Shown here piece after piece: positions 1-8,244 of a stretch of 64,000 nucleotides of DNA. Origin of the DNA: Bdellovibrionaceae bacterium UBA2339 (GTDB lineage Bacteria; Bdellovibrionota; Bdellovibrionia; Bdellovibrionales; JAMPXM01); the NCBI GenBank assembly GCA_002344785.1, contig DDUL01000033.1:116538-180537 (forward strand). Reading direction: 5' to 3'. Both the position numbers and the translations under genes were made by a program. Each line of letters begins with the position of its first letter. The first letter of the stretch is position 1. The notes below the pieces were generated by a model, which was not told the DNA's origin, did not search any database, and saw only the letters and a program-made list of their open reading frames with translations.

Positions 1-2
1 AA

Positions 3-746
3 TCACATGTAAAGTCCACCATTAACGCTCAGAGTGTGGCCCGTAATATAACGCGCCTCATTGCTCAGCAGAAACGCCGTTGCTGAAGCAATATCTTCGA
101 CGGCTCCCACTTGCCCGAGCGGAATTTGGCCTACAATTTTAGCTCGCTGATCATCCGTGAGCGCGCCGGTCATTTCCGTCGCGATATATCCCGGCGCGAC
201 GCAATTCACGCGAATGCCTCGAGACGCCACTTCCTTTGCGGCCGCCTTGGTCATTCCTTCTAACCCCGCCTTGGCGGCTGAGTAGTTCGTCTGGCCTGGA
301 GTTCCCATTTCGCCCGACACCGATCCAATATTGACGATGCTGCCAGGGATCTTGGCTTTAAACATGACCTTTACGGCGGCTCGTAGGCACAAAAAAGCAC
401 CGCGCAGATTCGTGTTCATGACCGCATCAAAGTCGTCCGACTTCATTCGCAAAAGCAGCTGATCACGCGTGATTCCAGCATTGTTCACGAGGCCGTAGAG
501 TGGCCCGACCTCAGAAATTTTCGAAAATACGCTTTCGACCGAATTTTCATCTGTGACATTCAATGCCAGACACAAATGCCCTTGGCCCGGCAGTCCCTCC
601 ATCACCTTTTGAGCCTGTGCTTCATTTGCCGAGTAGGTGACAATGACCTTGGCGCCTTCTTGCGCAAGTCGCTGAGCGATTCCTGCGCCGATTCCTCGAC
701 TCGAGCCCGTCACCAAGATCAATTTGTCCGTGAGTGCATAGTTCAT
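3..746 (-). CDS. fabG: 3-oxoacyl-[ACP] reductase FabG
   Basis: NADPH-dependent reduction of 3-oxoacyl-ACP in type II fatty acid synthesis, in the cytoplasm. The 247-residue protein is full length for the family. It shows the SDR cofactor loop GSSRGIG (14-20), NNAG (88-91), the catalytic Ser near 142 (GSVSG), and Tyr155/Lys159 in YSAAK, plus the Ser-Val-Asn-Gly-Gly end typical of FabG. The stop codon lies at the very edge of the window. It is the last gene seen of an rpmF-fabH-fabD-fabG operon and its ATG overlaps the fabD stop by 4 bases, so translational coupling is likely. acpP would be expected next, outside the window. A generic SDR is unlikely given the neighbours. Confidence 0.96.
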   Translation of the reverse strand: MNYALTDKLILVTGSSRGIGAGIAQRLAQEGAKVIVTYSANEAQAQKVMEGLPGQGHLCLALNVTDENSVESVFSKISEVGPLYGLVNNAGITRDQLLLRMKSDDFDAVMNTNLRGAFLCLRAAVKVMFKAKIPGSIVNIGSVSGEMGTPGQTNYSAAKAGLEGMTKAAAKEVASRGIRVNCVAPGYIATEMTGALTDDQRAKIVGQIPLGQVGAVEDIASATAFLLSNEARYITGHTLSVNGGLYM

Positions 747-1744
747 TGTGCGTTCTCCGTTTCAAGACGCTTCAAGGCCTGCTCGAGCGCCCTGAAGTCA
801 TCGAGGCTGTTGATATTGTAAATGACTTTGGATGGGTCGATTTTCTTGCCAAGGCCAGCGAGAACTTTTCCACCACCCATTTCAACAAATTGTTGGCAGT
901 GCAGATTGAGTTTCTGCTGACACTGAGTCCATCGAACCGTGCCTGAGATTTGGCCCGTGAGCCACTCACGAATGAGATTGGGATCCGAAGTGGATTCAGC
1001 ATTGAGATTTTGAACGACGGGAAACTGCGGAGCCTTAAAGCTCATGCCTTTTAAAACCTCGCCCATGACAACTTCGGCGGGCTTCATCAGTGAGCAATGA
1101 AATGGCGCACTGACATTGAGGGGAATCATCTTGAGTCGCGGGGGATTTGCGCCAAACACTTGCTCAAGCCAAGCGGGAGTCGCCAGATCTTTGAGTGCGA
1201 GCATCGAGTCCGCCGAGCCACTGATCACAACTTGTCCAGGGCAATTGAAATTCGCGGGCTCCAAGCAAACGGATTTTCCAGATCCAGCCAGTGAACTCGA
1301 GAGGGCGGAGCAAAGCTGAATCACTTGCTCGTCGGTCATGCCGAGAATTGCGGCCATAGCTCCTTGACCGACAGGCACGGCGGCTTGCATGGCTTGGCCT
1401 CGACGGCGAACTGCACGAAGCGCATCGCCAAATTGCAATACGTCACTGGCAACCAAGGCTGCGTACTCGCCGACTGAATGCCCGCTGGCCATTTTGATTT
1501 CAAGCGGAAGACTCTCCGAGATTACTCGATAAGTGACCGTGGACACCAGAAGGAGCGCTGGCTGAGTGTTTTCAGTGAGCTGAAGGTCGGACTCTGGGCC
1601 ATCAAAGCAAAGTTTTTTGAAGTCCTGTTTGAGAGTGTCAGAGGCCTCTTCAAAGAGCTGACGTGCGGTCGAAAACTCATCAAAGAGAAAGCGCCCCATG
1701 CCGACACTTTGACTGCCTTGTCCTGGAAAGATCGCTCCCCACAT
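743..1744 (-). CDS. fabD: Malonyl-CoA:ACP transacylase FabD
   Basis: Transfers malonyl from CoA to acyl carrier protein to supply the elongation cycle. The N-terminal FPGQGSQ motif, the nucleophile motif GHSVGEYAAL (Ser90) and the downstream SAPFH histidine motif are all present. An open frame continues 25 codons upstream, but the ATG at 1744 is preceded by AAGGAG with 7 bases of spacing and starts exactly at the conserved MWGAIFPGQG, giving 333 residues against about 310 usual. The 3' end overlaps the fabG start by 4 bases. Its 115-base separation from fabH is compatible with one operon. Confidence 0.95.
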   Translation of the reverse strand: MWGAIFPGQGSQSVGMGRFLFDEFSTARQLFEEASDTLKQDFKKLCFDGPESDLQLTENTQPALLLVSTVTYRVISESLPLEIKMASGHSVGEYAALVASDVLQFGDALRAVRRRGQAMQAAVPVGQGAMAAILGMTDEQVIQLCSALSSSLAGSGKSVCLEPANFNCPGQVVISGSADSMLALKDLATPAWLEQVFGANPPRLKMIPLNVSAPFHCSLMKPAEVVMGEVLKGMSFKAPQFPVVQNLNAESTSDPNLIREWLTGQISGTVRWTQCQQKLNLHCQQFVEMGGGKVLAGLGKKIDPSKVIYNINSLDDFRALEQALKRLETENAQ

Positions 1745-1858
1745 TTTAGAACTCCTTAGCGGCTCATGATGTATGGGTTGAGACACAAATGGAGCCGAAG
1801 CCACTTTTTTATTACGCAATCGGACCGGTTCATCAGCATGACGCGCCTATCGACTCAA

Positions 1859-2932
1859 TTAGAATTTTAAGAGCACACTGCCTGAGGTGAGGCCCGCGCC
1901 AAATGCCGTCAGTAGCACATGTTGGCCTCGACGAATCCGCCCGTCGCGCACTGCCTCGTCGAAGGCGATGGGAACAGTGGCGGCGCTGGTGTTGCCAGTT
2001 CGCTGCACGTTGATCACAACTTTCTCTGCCGGAATTCCAAAGTGCTTTCCGACAGCTTCAATGATGCGAAGATTCGCCTGATGCGGAATCAGCCAATCGA
2101 TTTGGTCAATGCTCATGCCATTGATATCCAGCGCTTCCTGGCAAACGTCGCTCATGGTTCGAACTGCATTTTTGAAAATCTCTCGGCCCTTCATACGCAC
2201 GTAGCCGAGCCCATCATCCAGCACTTGATGAGTGAAGGGCATGGCACTGCCCCCAGCCGGAAGCACAAAAAGATCTCCGAGCGAGCCGTCGGCTCGTAAA
2301 TGCGCCGAATAAATCCGTGAATCCTCATTCACGTCAGCGGCCGTCAAAACCGCCGCACCCGCGCCGTCGCCAAACAAAATGCAGGTTTCGCGGTCCTTGT
2401 AATTCACAAAGCGATGCAAAACTTCAGCGCCCACGACCAACACAGTTTTAAACATGCGTGTGCGGATCAATGAATCGGCAACGCTGACACCGTACACAAA
2501 GCCAGAACATGCGGCGGACAGATCGAAAGCCATGACATGCTTAGCGCCGAGCTTGGTCTGCAGCACGCAGGCCGAAGCCGGCATGATTTGGTCGCCGCTG
2601 ACGGTGCAAAACAAGATCGCATCCAAGTCCTGCGCGGTCATGCCCGCCATTTCGAGAGCGCGTTGAGAAGCGACTAAGGCCAGGTCTGATGTGACTTGGT
2701 GATCAGCCGCTAAATGTCTTTGTTCAATGCCTGTGCGTTCGCGAATCCACTGATCATTGGTCTCGACCATCTTTTCGAGGTCGACGTTCGTCAGCAGCTT
2801 TTCAGGAAGATAACTTCCAGTTCCCGCAATTTTGGTGCGGATGCCGGTGTCGATCGGGCGGCTCGGCCGTGGCCGATGATCACTCGGCGATTTGGGCGTG
2901 GATTCGGAGAGATCAGAATTGGATTTCGTCAT
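1859..2932 (-). CDS. fabH: 3-oxoacyl-[ACP] synthase III FabH
   Basis: Condenses acyl-CoA with malonyl-ACP to start fatty acid synthesis. The catalytic triad is visible: Cys142 in AACSGF, His in IPHQAN and Asn in TGNTSA. The frame is open further upstream, but I place the start at the ATG 2932, after an AAGGACGAGG stretch; this gives 357 residues. The first roughly 30 residues are Ser/Pro/Arg-rich and precede the usual start (TKIAGTGSYLPE), so a short disordered N-terminal extension remains even with this start. It follows rpmF directly; the plsX gene commonly found between them is missing. Confidence 0.93.
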   Translation of the reverse strand: MTKSNSDLSESTPKSPSDHRPRPSRPIDTGIRTKIAGTGSYLPEKLLTNVDLEKMVETNDQWIRERTGIEQRHLAADHQVTSDLALVASQRALEMAGMTAQDLDAILFCTVSGDQIMPASACVLQTKLGAKHVMAFDLSAACSGFVYGVSVADSLIRTRMFKTVLVVGAEVLHRFVNYKDRETCILFGDGAGAAVLTAADVNEDSRIYSAHLRADGSLGDLFVLPAGGSAMPFTHQVLDDGLGYVRMKGREIFKNAVRTMSDVCQEALDINGMSIDQIDWLIPHQANLRIIEAVGKHFGIPAEKVVINVQRTGNTSAATVPIAFDEAVRDGRIRRGQHVLLTAFGAGLTSGSVLLKF

Positions 2933-3188
2933 GGGCCTCGTCCTTGAAATTTCATTACTGAAACATCCTTGATCGAGATCGGAGAATCGGACCAGAGCGA
3001 GATCGACGCCGATTCTTGTCGTGATGGTCAGGCGCAAAGCTTTCGAGTCACTGCGCTGGTTTTTGGGCTGGTTCTTGGGCTGGATTTTGGCCTTCCGGCT
3101 AAAACTCGAGTCGCGGTGCTTTCTCAAATGGGGGCTTTGTTCAGCCCTGAGATCCGTCGCGACTCAAGCTTCGAGAGGCCGTGGCGCC

Positions 3189-3380
3189 TCAGTCCTTGGA
3201 AGCAGCAGTTTCCGTCACGATTTCTTCGCCCTTGTAGTAGCCGCAAGAGGGGCAAACAACGTGGGGAAGTTTGTAGGAACCGCAGTTTGAGCACTTCACA
3301 GAAGTGTTGGTCTCAAGGAAGTCATGAGAGCGGCGCATGTCGCGACGCGAGCGAGTTGTACGTTTCTTGGGTGTTGGCAT
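3189..3380 (-). CDS. rpmF: 50S ribosomal protein L32
   Basis: Small zinc-ribbon protein of the large ribosomal subunit. It is 63 residues long, begins MPTPKKRTTRSRRDMRR and carries two CxxC pairs (CSNCG and CPSCG), as in zinc-binding L32. A GGGAG element lies shortly upstream of the ATG. It is the first gene of the minus-strand fab operon, an arrangement (rpmF before fab genes) common in bacteria that links lipid and ribosome synthesis. A 256-base spacer separates it from fabH; it contains no convincing gene and may be long 5' leader or the remnant of a lost plsX. Confidence 0.97.
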   Translation of the reverse strand: MPTPKKRTTRSRRDMRRSHDFLETNTSVKCSNCGSYKLPHVVCPSCGYYKGEEIVTETAASKD

Positions 3381-3659
3381 GGTCCACTCCCTTTAAGGGT
3401 CGAAATTGAGCTGTCGAAAATGCCGCGTTGGCCCGCCAAAATCAAGTCGGAACAGTGATTTACCCGCCAGTTGTGTCAAAAGCTTAGGCGCGTGTCGGCG
3501 CGCTCGGGCACTGGCCGAGGATTGGCACGAGCTGGCGTGCGTCAGATGCAACCAATTGCAGCAGAGGCGTAAAGCCGAGGCACAGCCCTTTCAATGCGAA
3601 GCTTCTGAGGGCCAAGCATCATGCGAAGGCCCAAAGCGCATTCCTCAAGGGAGGTCACA

Positions 3660-4229
3660 ATGCGAAGTCTTCGAATGTCTCACCGAATCACACTGCTTTG
3701 CTTTGGCGCATTAGCTTTGTTTGCAGGTATTCGCGAGGCCACAGCTGGAGCTTCGTCCAATCACCCCAAACGCGACACCCAACTGAAATGGGCAACCAGT
3801 GAATTGGCCGTGGAGCTTGAGGCTGATCGTCGCCATTTGCCTTTGCAGCCCCGTGAAGCTCAGGCTCAAAGGCGCGGCGAGCGAAGTCAATCCATCAATC
3901 AGTTGCTCGATCGCAGCTTTTCGGAAAAGGCCCAAGTTGTGGACGCCTACAAAGGTAATCCATCGGCAGGGCGCCCCGAAGAGCGCATGAAACCTGAAGA
4001 TCGAGCCGCGAATATTGAGCCCGTCGTGCGCATTGAAATGGGCGACGAATTGGGTGGCGGATGGTCTGAGCGAGCCGCTGGAAATCGAGAGTGGCGCGAA
4101 GAACGTCGTGCACAAGCCGGCGTCGACATTCAAAGCATTGAAAATCGACTCGATCGCGAGACTCGCGAAGTGCGAGCTGAGACTCGCGATCGCCGCAGTC
4201 GACGTCAAAAAACTGAGCGCGACTTCTAA
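3660..4229 (+). CDS. Secreted highly charged protein, unknown function
   Basis: I do not recognise a family. The ATG at 3660 is preceded by GGGAGG with 7-8 bases of spacing, so I prefer it to the open frame beginning 13 codons earlier. Residues 1-31 form a signal peptide (Arg-rich start, hydrophobic LLCFGALALFAG, then an Ala-rich cleavage region). The 189-residue product is otherwise rich in Arg, Glu and Gln and is probably helical or disordered, with no Cys in the mature part. Its neighbour on the opposite strand is also secreted and unrecognised; the two genes converge with 28 bases between them. Confidence 0.75.
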   Translation: MRSLRMSHRITLLCFGALALFAGIREATAGASSNHPKRDTQLKWATSELAVELEADRRHLPLQPREAQAQRRGERSQSINQLLDRSFSEKAQVVDAYKGNPSAGRPEERMKPEDRAANIEPVVRIEMGDELGGGWSERAAGNREWREERRAQAGVDIQSIENRLDRETREVRAETRDRRSRRQKTERDF

Positions 4230-4257
4230 AGTGCTGGCGAGGAACTGAGACGAAATC

Positions 4258-5310
4258 TCAGCGTCTTTGAGGTGAAGTGGAAAGGGCGGCGCGAGCCGCC
4301 TTTTTCGCTTGTGCGGCCGAATCTGCCGCTGCAGGTATGCCGGCCTCGGCGAGTGCGGCGTATTGAGCGAGGGCGAGGGTGCTGAGTTTCTGCGTGCGAT
4401 GATGCTTATGGCGGAGGAGCCATTGCGTCGCGCGACCAAGCGGCTCGCGAATGAGAGCACCAAAGCTAGGATCCGCCAAGGCAAGTCCAATCAAAACATC
4501 AATGGCTTCGGATTGAGAGCGCGCCGCTGCCGAGGAATTTTCCGGAAGCGGACTAGGAAACCAACCATCCGTTCGCTGGCGAACAAGGGCTTCGCGAAGC
4601 CAAGCTTCGGACGTTTGGCGTAGGGTGGGGTTGGCAAGAAACTTTCCGATCCAAAATGCGGCAGCGGCGGCCTGCAATCGTTGCGGCGTTTGCCAGCTGT
4701 TGCGCTCGGCTTGATCCCAGCGACGTTCGCCAAGCAGTGAGCGTGAAGACTTTAAGCTGAGTTCAAGTCGCGGCTTGAGGCGTTCGAGCCTTTGGGCTCG
4801 AGCTTCTTGTCCACCGGTACGCAGAAGATAAACACTGCGAGCAAACAGTCCAAGAAAGTGCGTGATTTCAATCGTCTTGGATTCGCCAAAGCTTCCGTCG
4901 GACTTCATTTTTGCGAAGCTCCATTCAAAAGCCATAATGCCTCGATCCATGACAAAACCATTCTTCGTGGCAAGACCCGAGCGGATAAACTGAAAGCCTT
5001 CGACCTGATGGGCGACCAGCTGTTTGTTAGGGAATTTCACGTTCAGCCCTAGGGCGCCATCTCCCGCTTTTTTTCCAAGTGGGTTCATACGCTCAGCGAT
5101 TTGTCGCAATTGAGGATTGGTGATCCAGATTTTGCCTTCGCTGGGCCAAGTCTGGCGTTTGGGTACGGCGGCAGTTGCTTCGGCGACATCGAACGCGTGA
5201 GGTAAGGGCAAACTGAACGCCAAAGTAAAGAGCACAGCTAAGCGGATCTTCGCACTCGAATCGAGTCGGATGGCAGTTTTTTTGGGGCGGCCCATCGAAC
5301 CCAGCGACAT
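4258..5310 (-). CDS. Secreted protein with helical-repeat look, unknown function
   Basis: A 350-residue protein with an N-terminal signal sequence (basic start, then LAVLFTLAFSLPLPHAF). The mature part alternates hydrophobic helices, many with Trp/Leu and Ala-rich turns (AAAAAFWIGKFLANP, AWLREALVRQRTDGWFPSP), a pattern seen in alpha/alpha-toroid or squalene-cyclase-like folds, but I see no catalytic motif and claim no function. The ATG at 5310 has GGAG/AAGGAG about 10 bases upstream; a second ATG at 5295 is too far from it. The 3' end faces the gene at 3660. The recombinase gene ends 23 bases upstream on the same strand. Confidence 0.7.
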   Translation of the reverse strand: MSLGSMGRPKKTAIRLDSSAKIRLAVLFTLAFSLPLPHAFDVAEATAAVPKRQTWPSEGKIWITNPQLRQIAERMNPLGKKAGDGALGLNVKFPNKQLVAHQVEGFQFIRSGLATKNGFVMDRGIMAFEWSFAKMKSDGSFGESKTIEITHFLGLFARSVYLLRTGGQEARAQRLERLKPRLELSLKSSRSLLGERRWDQAERNSWQTPQRLQAAAAAFWIGKFLANPTLRQTSEAWLREALVRQRTDGWFPSPLPENSSAAARSQSEAIDVLIGLALADPSFGALIREPLGRATQWLLRHKHHRTQKLSTLALAQYAALAEAGIPAAADSAAQAKKAARAALSTSPQRR

Positions 5311-5333
5311 CGAAAGACTTCTCCTTGCCGAGA

Positions 5334-5876
5334 CTACAAGATCAACTTTCGCAGCTCTTGCTGTGAGTAAACGTAATCGGCATAGATCATCGTATTCGTT
5401 ATATTTCTATGGCCAAGTGCGACCTGAACTAGACGCAGGTCTTTGGTCTTTCGATAGAGTCGAATCGCAAAGGTGTGGCGGAGTGCGTGGAATTTTTTAG
5501 GGCAGGGACGATACCAATCCCAAATTTGTCGAAGACGATGATAGCCGATTGGAAAAATCTCTCCATGTTCAGCGGCTTGCGACAAAATATGAAGGCGTTC
5601 GAAGAGCTTTGTCGGAATCGGTAGCTCGCGATCATTCGAACCCTTGATTCCATGAATGAAGACGGTTCGGTCATAGGCATTAAGGTCCGCGGTCCGAAGC
5701 GCCAAAAGCTCCTGGGCCCGTGCGCCTGTACGAAGAGCGAGCTCCAACAAAATTGAGTTTCGCTCTTCTTCCGGTCCCAGAGGTACGAGATTCCCGAGCA
5801 AGCGATCGACTTCGGGATCCAGCAAATACTTATTCTTGTTCAGAGCATAGCGGGGAGACTTCGACATGGACTTCAT
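5334..5876 (-). CDS. Tyrosine recombinase, catalytic domain only
   Basis: Site-specific DNA recombinase of the phage integrase family. All six active-site positions can be read: Arg in RTGARAQE, Lys in HGIKGSNDRE, His-x-x-Arg in HALRH, His in LGHRN and Tyr in IYADY. The frame is open upstream to 6071, but this runs into the divergent kinase gene at 6018, so a later start is needed; ATGs at 5894, 5876 and 5867 are possible and none has a clear ribosome binding site. With about 180 residues the protein lacks the usual N-terminal core-binding (SAM-like) domain. No paired attachment sites or cargo were seen beside it. It may be a domesticated or remnant integrase. Confidence 0.8.
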   Translation of the reverse strand: MKSMSKSPRYALNKNKYLLDPEVDRLLGNLVPLGPEEERNSILLELALRTGARAQELLALRTADLNAYDRTVFIHGIKGSNDRELPIPTKLFERLHILSQAAEHGEIFPIGYHRLRQIWDWYRPCPKKFHALRHTFAIRLYRKTKDLRLVQVALGHRNITNTMIYADYVYSQQELRKLIL

Positions 5877-6017
5877 TGAAGCGAACCCGAACATAAAGCG
5901 CAATCGAAGTTCGACCTCATGCTCAATCGTAGAGGGCGTTGCGGCGAGGCTATGAACGCGACCAATGTCGCAGTCGGGATTCTCAAATTCGTGAACAAAG
6001 ATGCCGATTAGAAATTG

Positions 6018-8129
6018 ATGTCGTCGCAGTTGCCGCAGATTGGACAGAAAATCGGTGACTATCGAATCCAAGCCGAACTCGGTCGAGGCGGCATGGGCGT
6101 GGTGTATCTTTGCGAAGATGAAGTCTTAAAGCGACCTGCGGCCGTGAAGGTGCTCTCATTTCAGGACATGGGCGGTCATGACGCCGTGAAACGCTTTTTG
6201 CTGGAAGGTCGAGCCCTCGCCCGACTTCAGCATCCGCACATCGTTTCGGTTTACTCGCTCGGCGAAGCGGATGGTTATGCGTTTCTGGCGATGGAGTTCA
6301 TTGAAGGCTGCTCTTTGCATCAGCTTTCAAGGCGAAGAGTGTTGAGTCCGAGTGACTGTGTGCGGATCTTCAAAGAACTCGCTTCAGGGCTTCAGCATGC
6401 CCACGATTCCGGCATCGTTCATCGCGACATCAAGCCCGGAAACATCCTGATCGACAAACACGGCCACGCCAAACTGATCGACTTTGGTATCGCGAAGTTC
6501 CGCCAGGGCGAAGATGACTCGGGCTTTCGAACTGAGACAGGCATTCTCATCGGAACATTGAATTATATCGCTCCGGAATTATTCCGAGGCGAAGCGCCTT
6601 CAGCGAGATCTGATCTCTATTCTCTTGGTCTGGTTCTCTATGAAATGCTGGTGGGTCGCACGCCCTTTAAGGGGCAAAACCGCTTTGAGACCATGGAGAT
6701 GATCAAGTCTGGAGTCCTGCCGGTGTCGACAGCGCTCAAGGCGATGGTGCCCGCCGCGGTTTGGAAACTGATCAAGCAGTGCGTGCTGGCCAATCCTGAA
6801 GAGCGACCCACTGACATGGCGGCAGCGGCTCGGCTTGCCGATCAGGTTTTGCAACAATTGGCCGCGAGCTCGCCGGCCGACGCTGCGGCGAAATTCGATC
6901 TCGCGAATCTCTTTTCACATGTGCAGAATTGGTCGGAAGCGGGCGATTGGCTCAAAGCCCAAGGCGTCAGCTCGGAAGAGTATCCGCTCGTATTCGCCAT
7001 GGCCGCGCAGACGAAGGCGGCGCAAAAAAGTGATCGCATTGATCTTCATGCGCTCAACGACTTACTGCCGATCTACAAGAAAAACGTCGATGTGCGAGTG
7101 CGGCAGCAGCCGGGCACTCCGGCCGTGAACTCGACACACTTTCAAAAACGCAATTGGCTAAGGCGAATCGCTTGGACGTCGGGCGCGGCGCTTGGACTTA
7201 TGGCCGTTGGCTTGGTGGCGGTCAGGAGCTTAAAGCCTGAATGGCTGGCTTCGCCTGTGGTGCCGGTTGCTGTGGCACCAACGCCAGTTGCAAAAAACGA
7301 TCGAGATCCAGCGTCGAATGTCGAGGGCCCAGGGCATCAGATGCCGGCTCGGGGCATGGGTTCACCTCGAGGTCGAAACTTTCCTTTGGGAGTGATTACC
7401 GAAGGTGAAATCCGCGCGGAGTTTCCAGAAGTCGCATCTCCAAACCCACGTCTTGGTCGACAAAGTGTTTACATCAATACGAGTTTTCAAGCCCAAGGCG
7501 GTAAGACTTGGTTTCGCGAACGTCGAACCTTAGAGGCCTTTGAGGGTCGCTGGTTGAAGTGGAAGATTGAAATTCTACATGAAAAGCCCGGTGATCCGCC
7601 GGCGCAGACCTTTTACTGGTGGATGGAAAACAACGAGGCCGCCATTCCTCGAGCCACACGAGGATGTCCAATTCTCGGCGATAGCGAGTCGCAGGAGGCA
7701 GAAAATTCTCCTTCGCAACAGATCTATCCGCTGCGGCTTGGGCGTGCCGTGGCCATCATGACTCATTCCATTTCGCAAGAGTTCAACCAACGTCAGGTTT
7801 CACGAGTTCGTCGCTGTAAAGTTCGCGAGCGCGAAAAATTGAGTCTGCCTTGGGGCGAAAGTTGGGCGATTCCGATTGAGTGTGGAGTTGCGATGCGCGA
7901 CGCGCCTGAGGGCATGAGCAAAACTTTTGTGAAGTATGTGGATCCGGAGCGAGGCGAATTGGTACGAATTCAGAGATCCAACAGCCACGGCTTGTATGGC
8001 GGCCCTTATGGCTCCGAATACTTGATTGAGAGCTTTAAAGAAGGCGAGGGCGAGGCCTATGCCGACTACATCGCCAAGGGTCAGCTCAATCCTTTGCGGC
8101 TCGAAACTTCACCTGCCCAACTGAAGTGA
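6018..8129 (+). CDS. Membrane Ser/Thr protein kinase (PknB-type), paralogue 1
   Basis: A eukaryotic-type kinase that phosphorylates Ser/Thr of cytoplasmic targets. Residues 10-270 hold the kinase domain: glycine loop LGRGGMGVV (21-29), Lys44 in AAVKVL, catalytic HRDIKPGN near 135 and DFGIAK near 155. A linker with helical segments follows, then one membrane span near 381-403 and a Pro/Val-rich stretch, and finally an outward-facing domain of about 280 residues with the motif FYWWMENN and a Gly/Tyr-rich end (GLYGGPYGS). The ectodomain is not PASTA, WD40 or TPR as far as I can tell. ATG 6018 is preferred over the TTG one codon earlier. The next gene is a paralogue over its full length. Confidence 0.93.
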   Translation: MSSQLPQIGQKIGDYRIQAELGRGGMGVVYLCEDEVLKRPAAVKVLSFQDMGGHDAVKRFLLEGRALARLQHPHIVSVYSLGEADGYAFLAMEFIEGCSLHQLSRRRVLSPSDCVRIFKELASGLQHAHDSGIVHRDIKPGNILIDKHGHAKLIDFGIAKFRQGEDDSGFRTETGILIGTLNYIAPELFRGEAPSARSDLYSLGLVLYEMLVGRTPFKGQNRFETMEMIKSGVLPVSTALKAMVPAAVWKLIKQCVLANPEERPTDMAAAARLADQVLQQLAASSPADAAAKFDLANLFSHVQNWSEAGDWLKAQGVSSEEYPLVFAMAAQTKAAQKSDRIDLHALNDLLPIYKKNVDVRVRQQPGTPAVNSTHFQKRNWLRRIAWTSGAALGLMAVGLVAVRSLKPEWLASPVVPVAVAPTPVAKNDRDPASNVEGPGHQMPARGMGSPRGRNFPLGVITEGEIRAEFPEVASPNPRLGRQSVYINTSFQAQGGKTWFRERRTLEAFEGRWLKWKIEILHEKPGDPPAQTFYWWMENNEAAIPRATRGCPILGDSESQEAENSPSQQIYPLRLGRAVAIMTHSISQEFNQRQVSRVRRCKVREREKLSLPWGESWAIPIECGVAMRDAPEGMSKTFVKYVDPERGELVRIQRSNSHGLYGGPYGSEYLIESFKEGEGEAYADYIAKGQLNPLRLETSPAQLK

Positions 8130-8244
8130 TTCAACTTCGCCGACCAAGGTCGGGTCGCGGGTGGGCAGGCTTAATCGTTGGGATTGAACTCTAGTTTAGC
8201 CTTCATCATTTATCGAAATTCGCAAAAATTCCGATGAGATCCTC

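Noticed and set aside
3711..4490. 259-codon minus-strand open frame
   Set aside because: It runs antisense through the secreted protein gene at 3660 and into the 3' part of the gene at 4258, both of which have signal peptides and ribosome binding sites.
5877..6071. N-terminal extension of the recombinase to 6071
   Set aside because: Reads into the start of the divergent kinase gene and shows no core-binding-domain pattern.
8140..8153. CCGACC-AA-GGTCGG hairpin after the first kinase gene as terminator
   Set aside because: Two-base loop and no T-tract; more likely chance.
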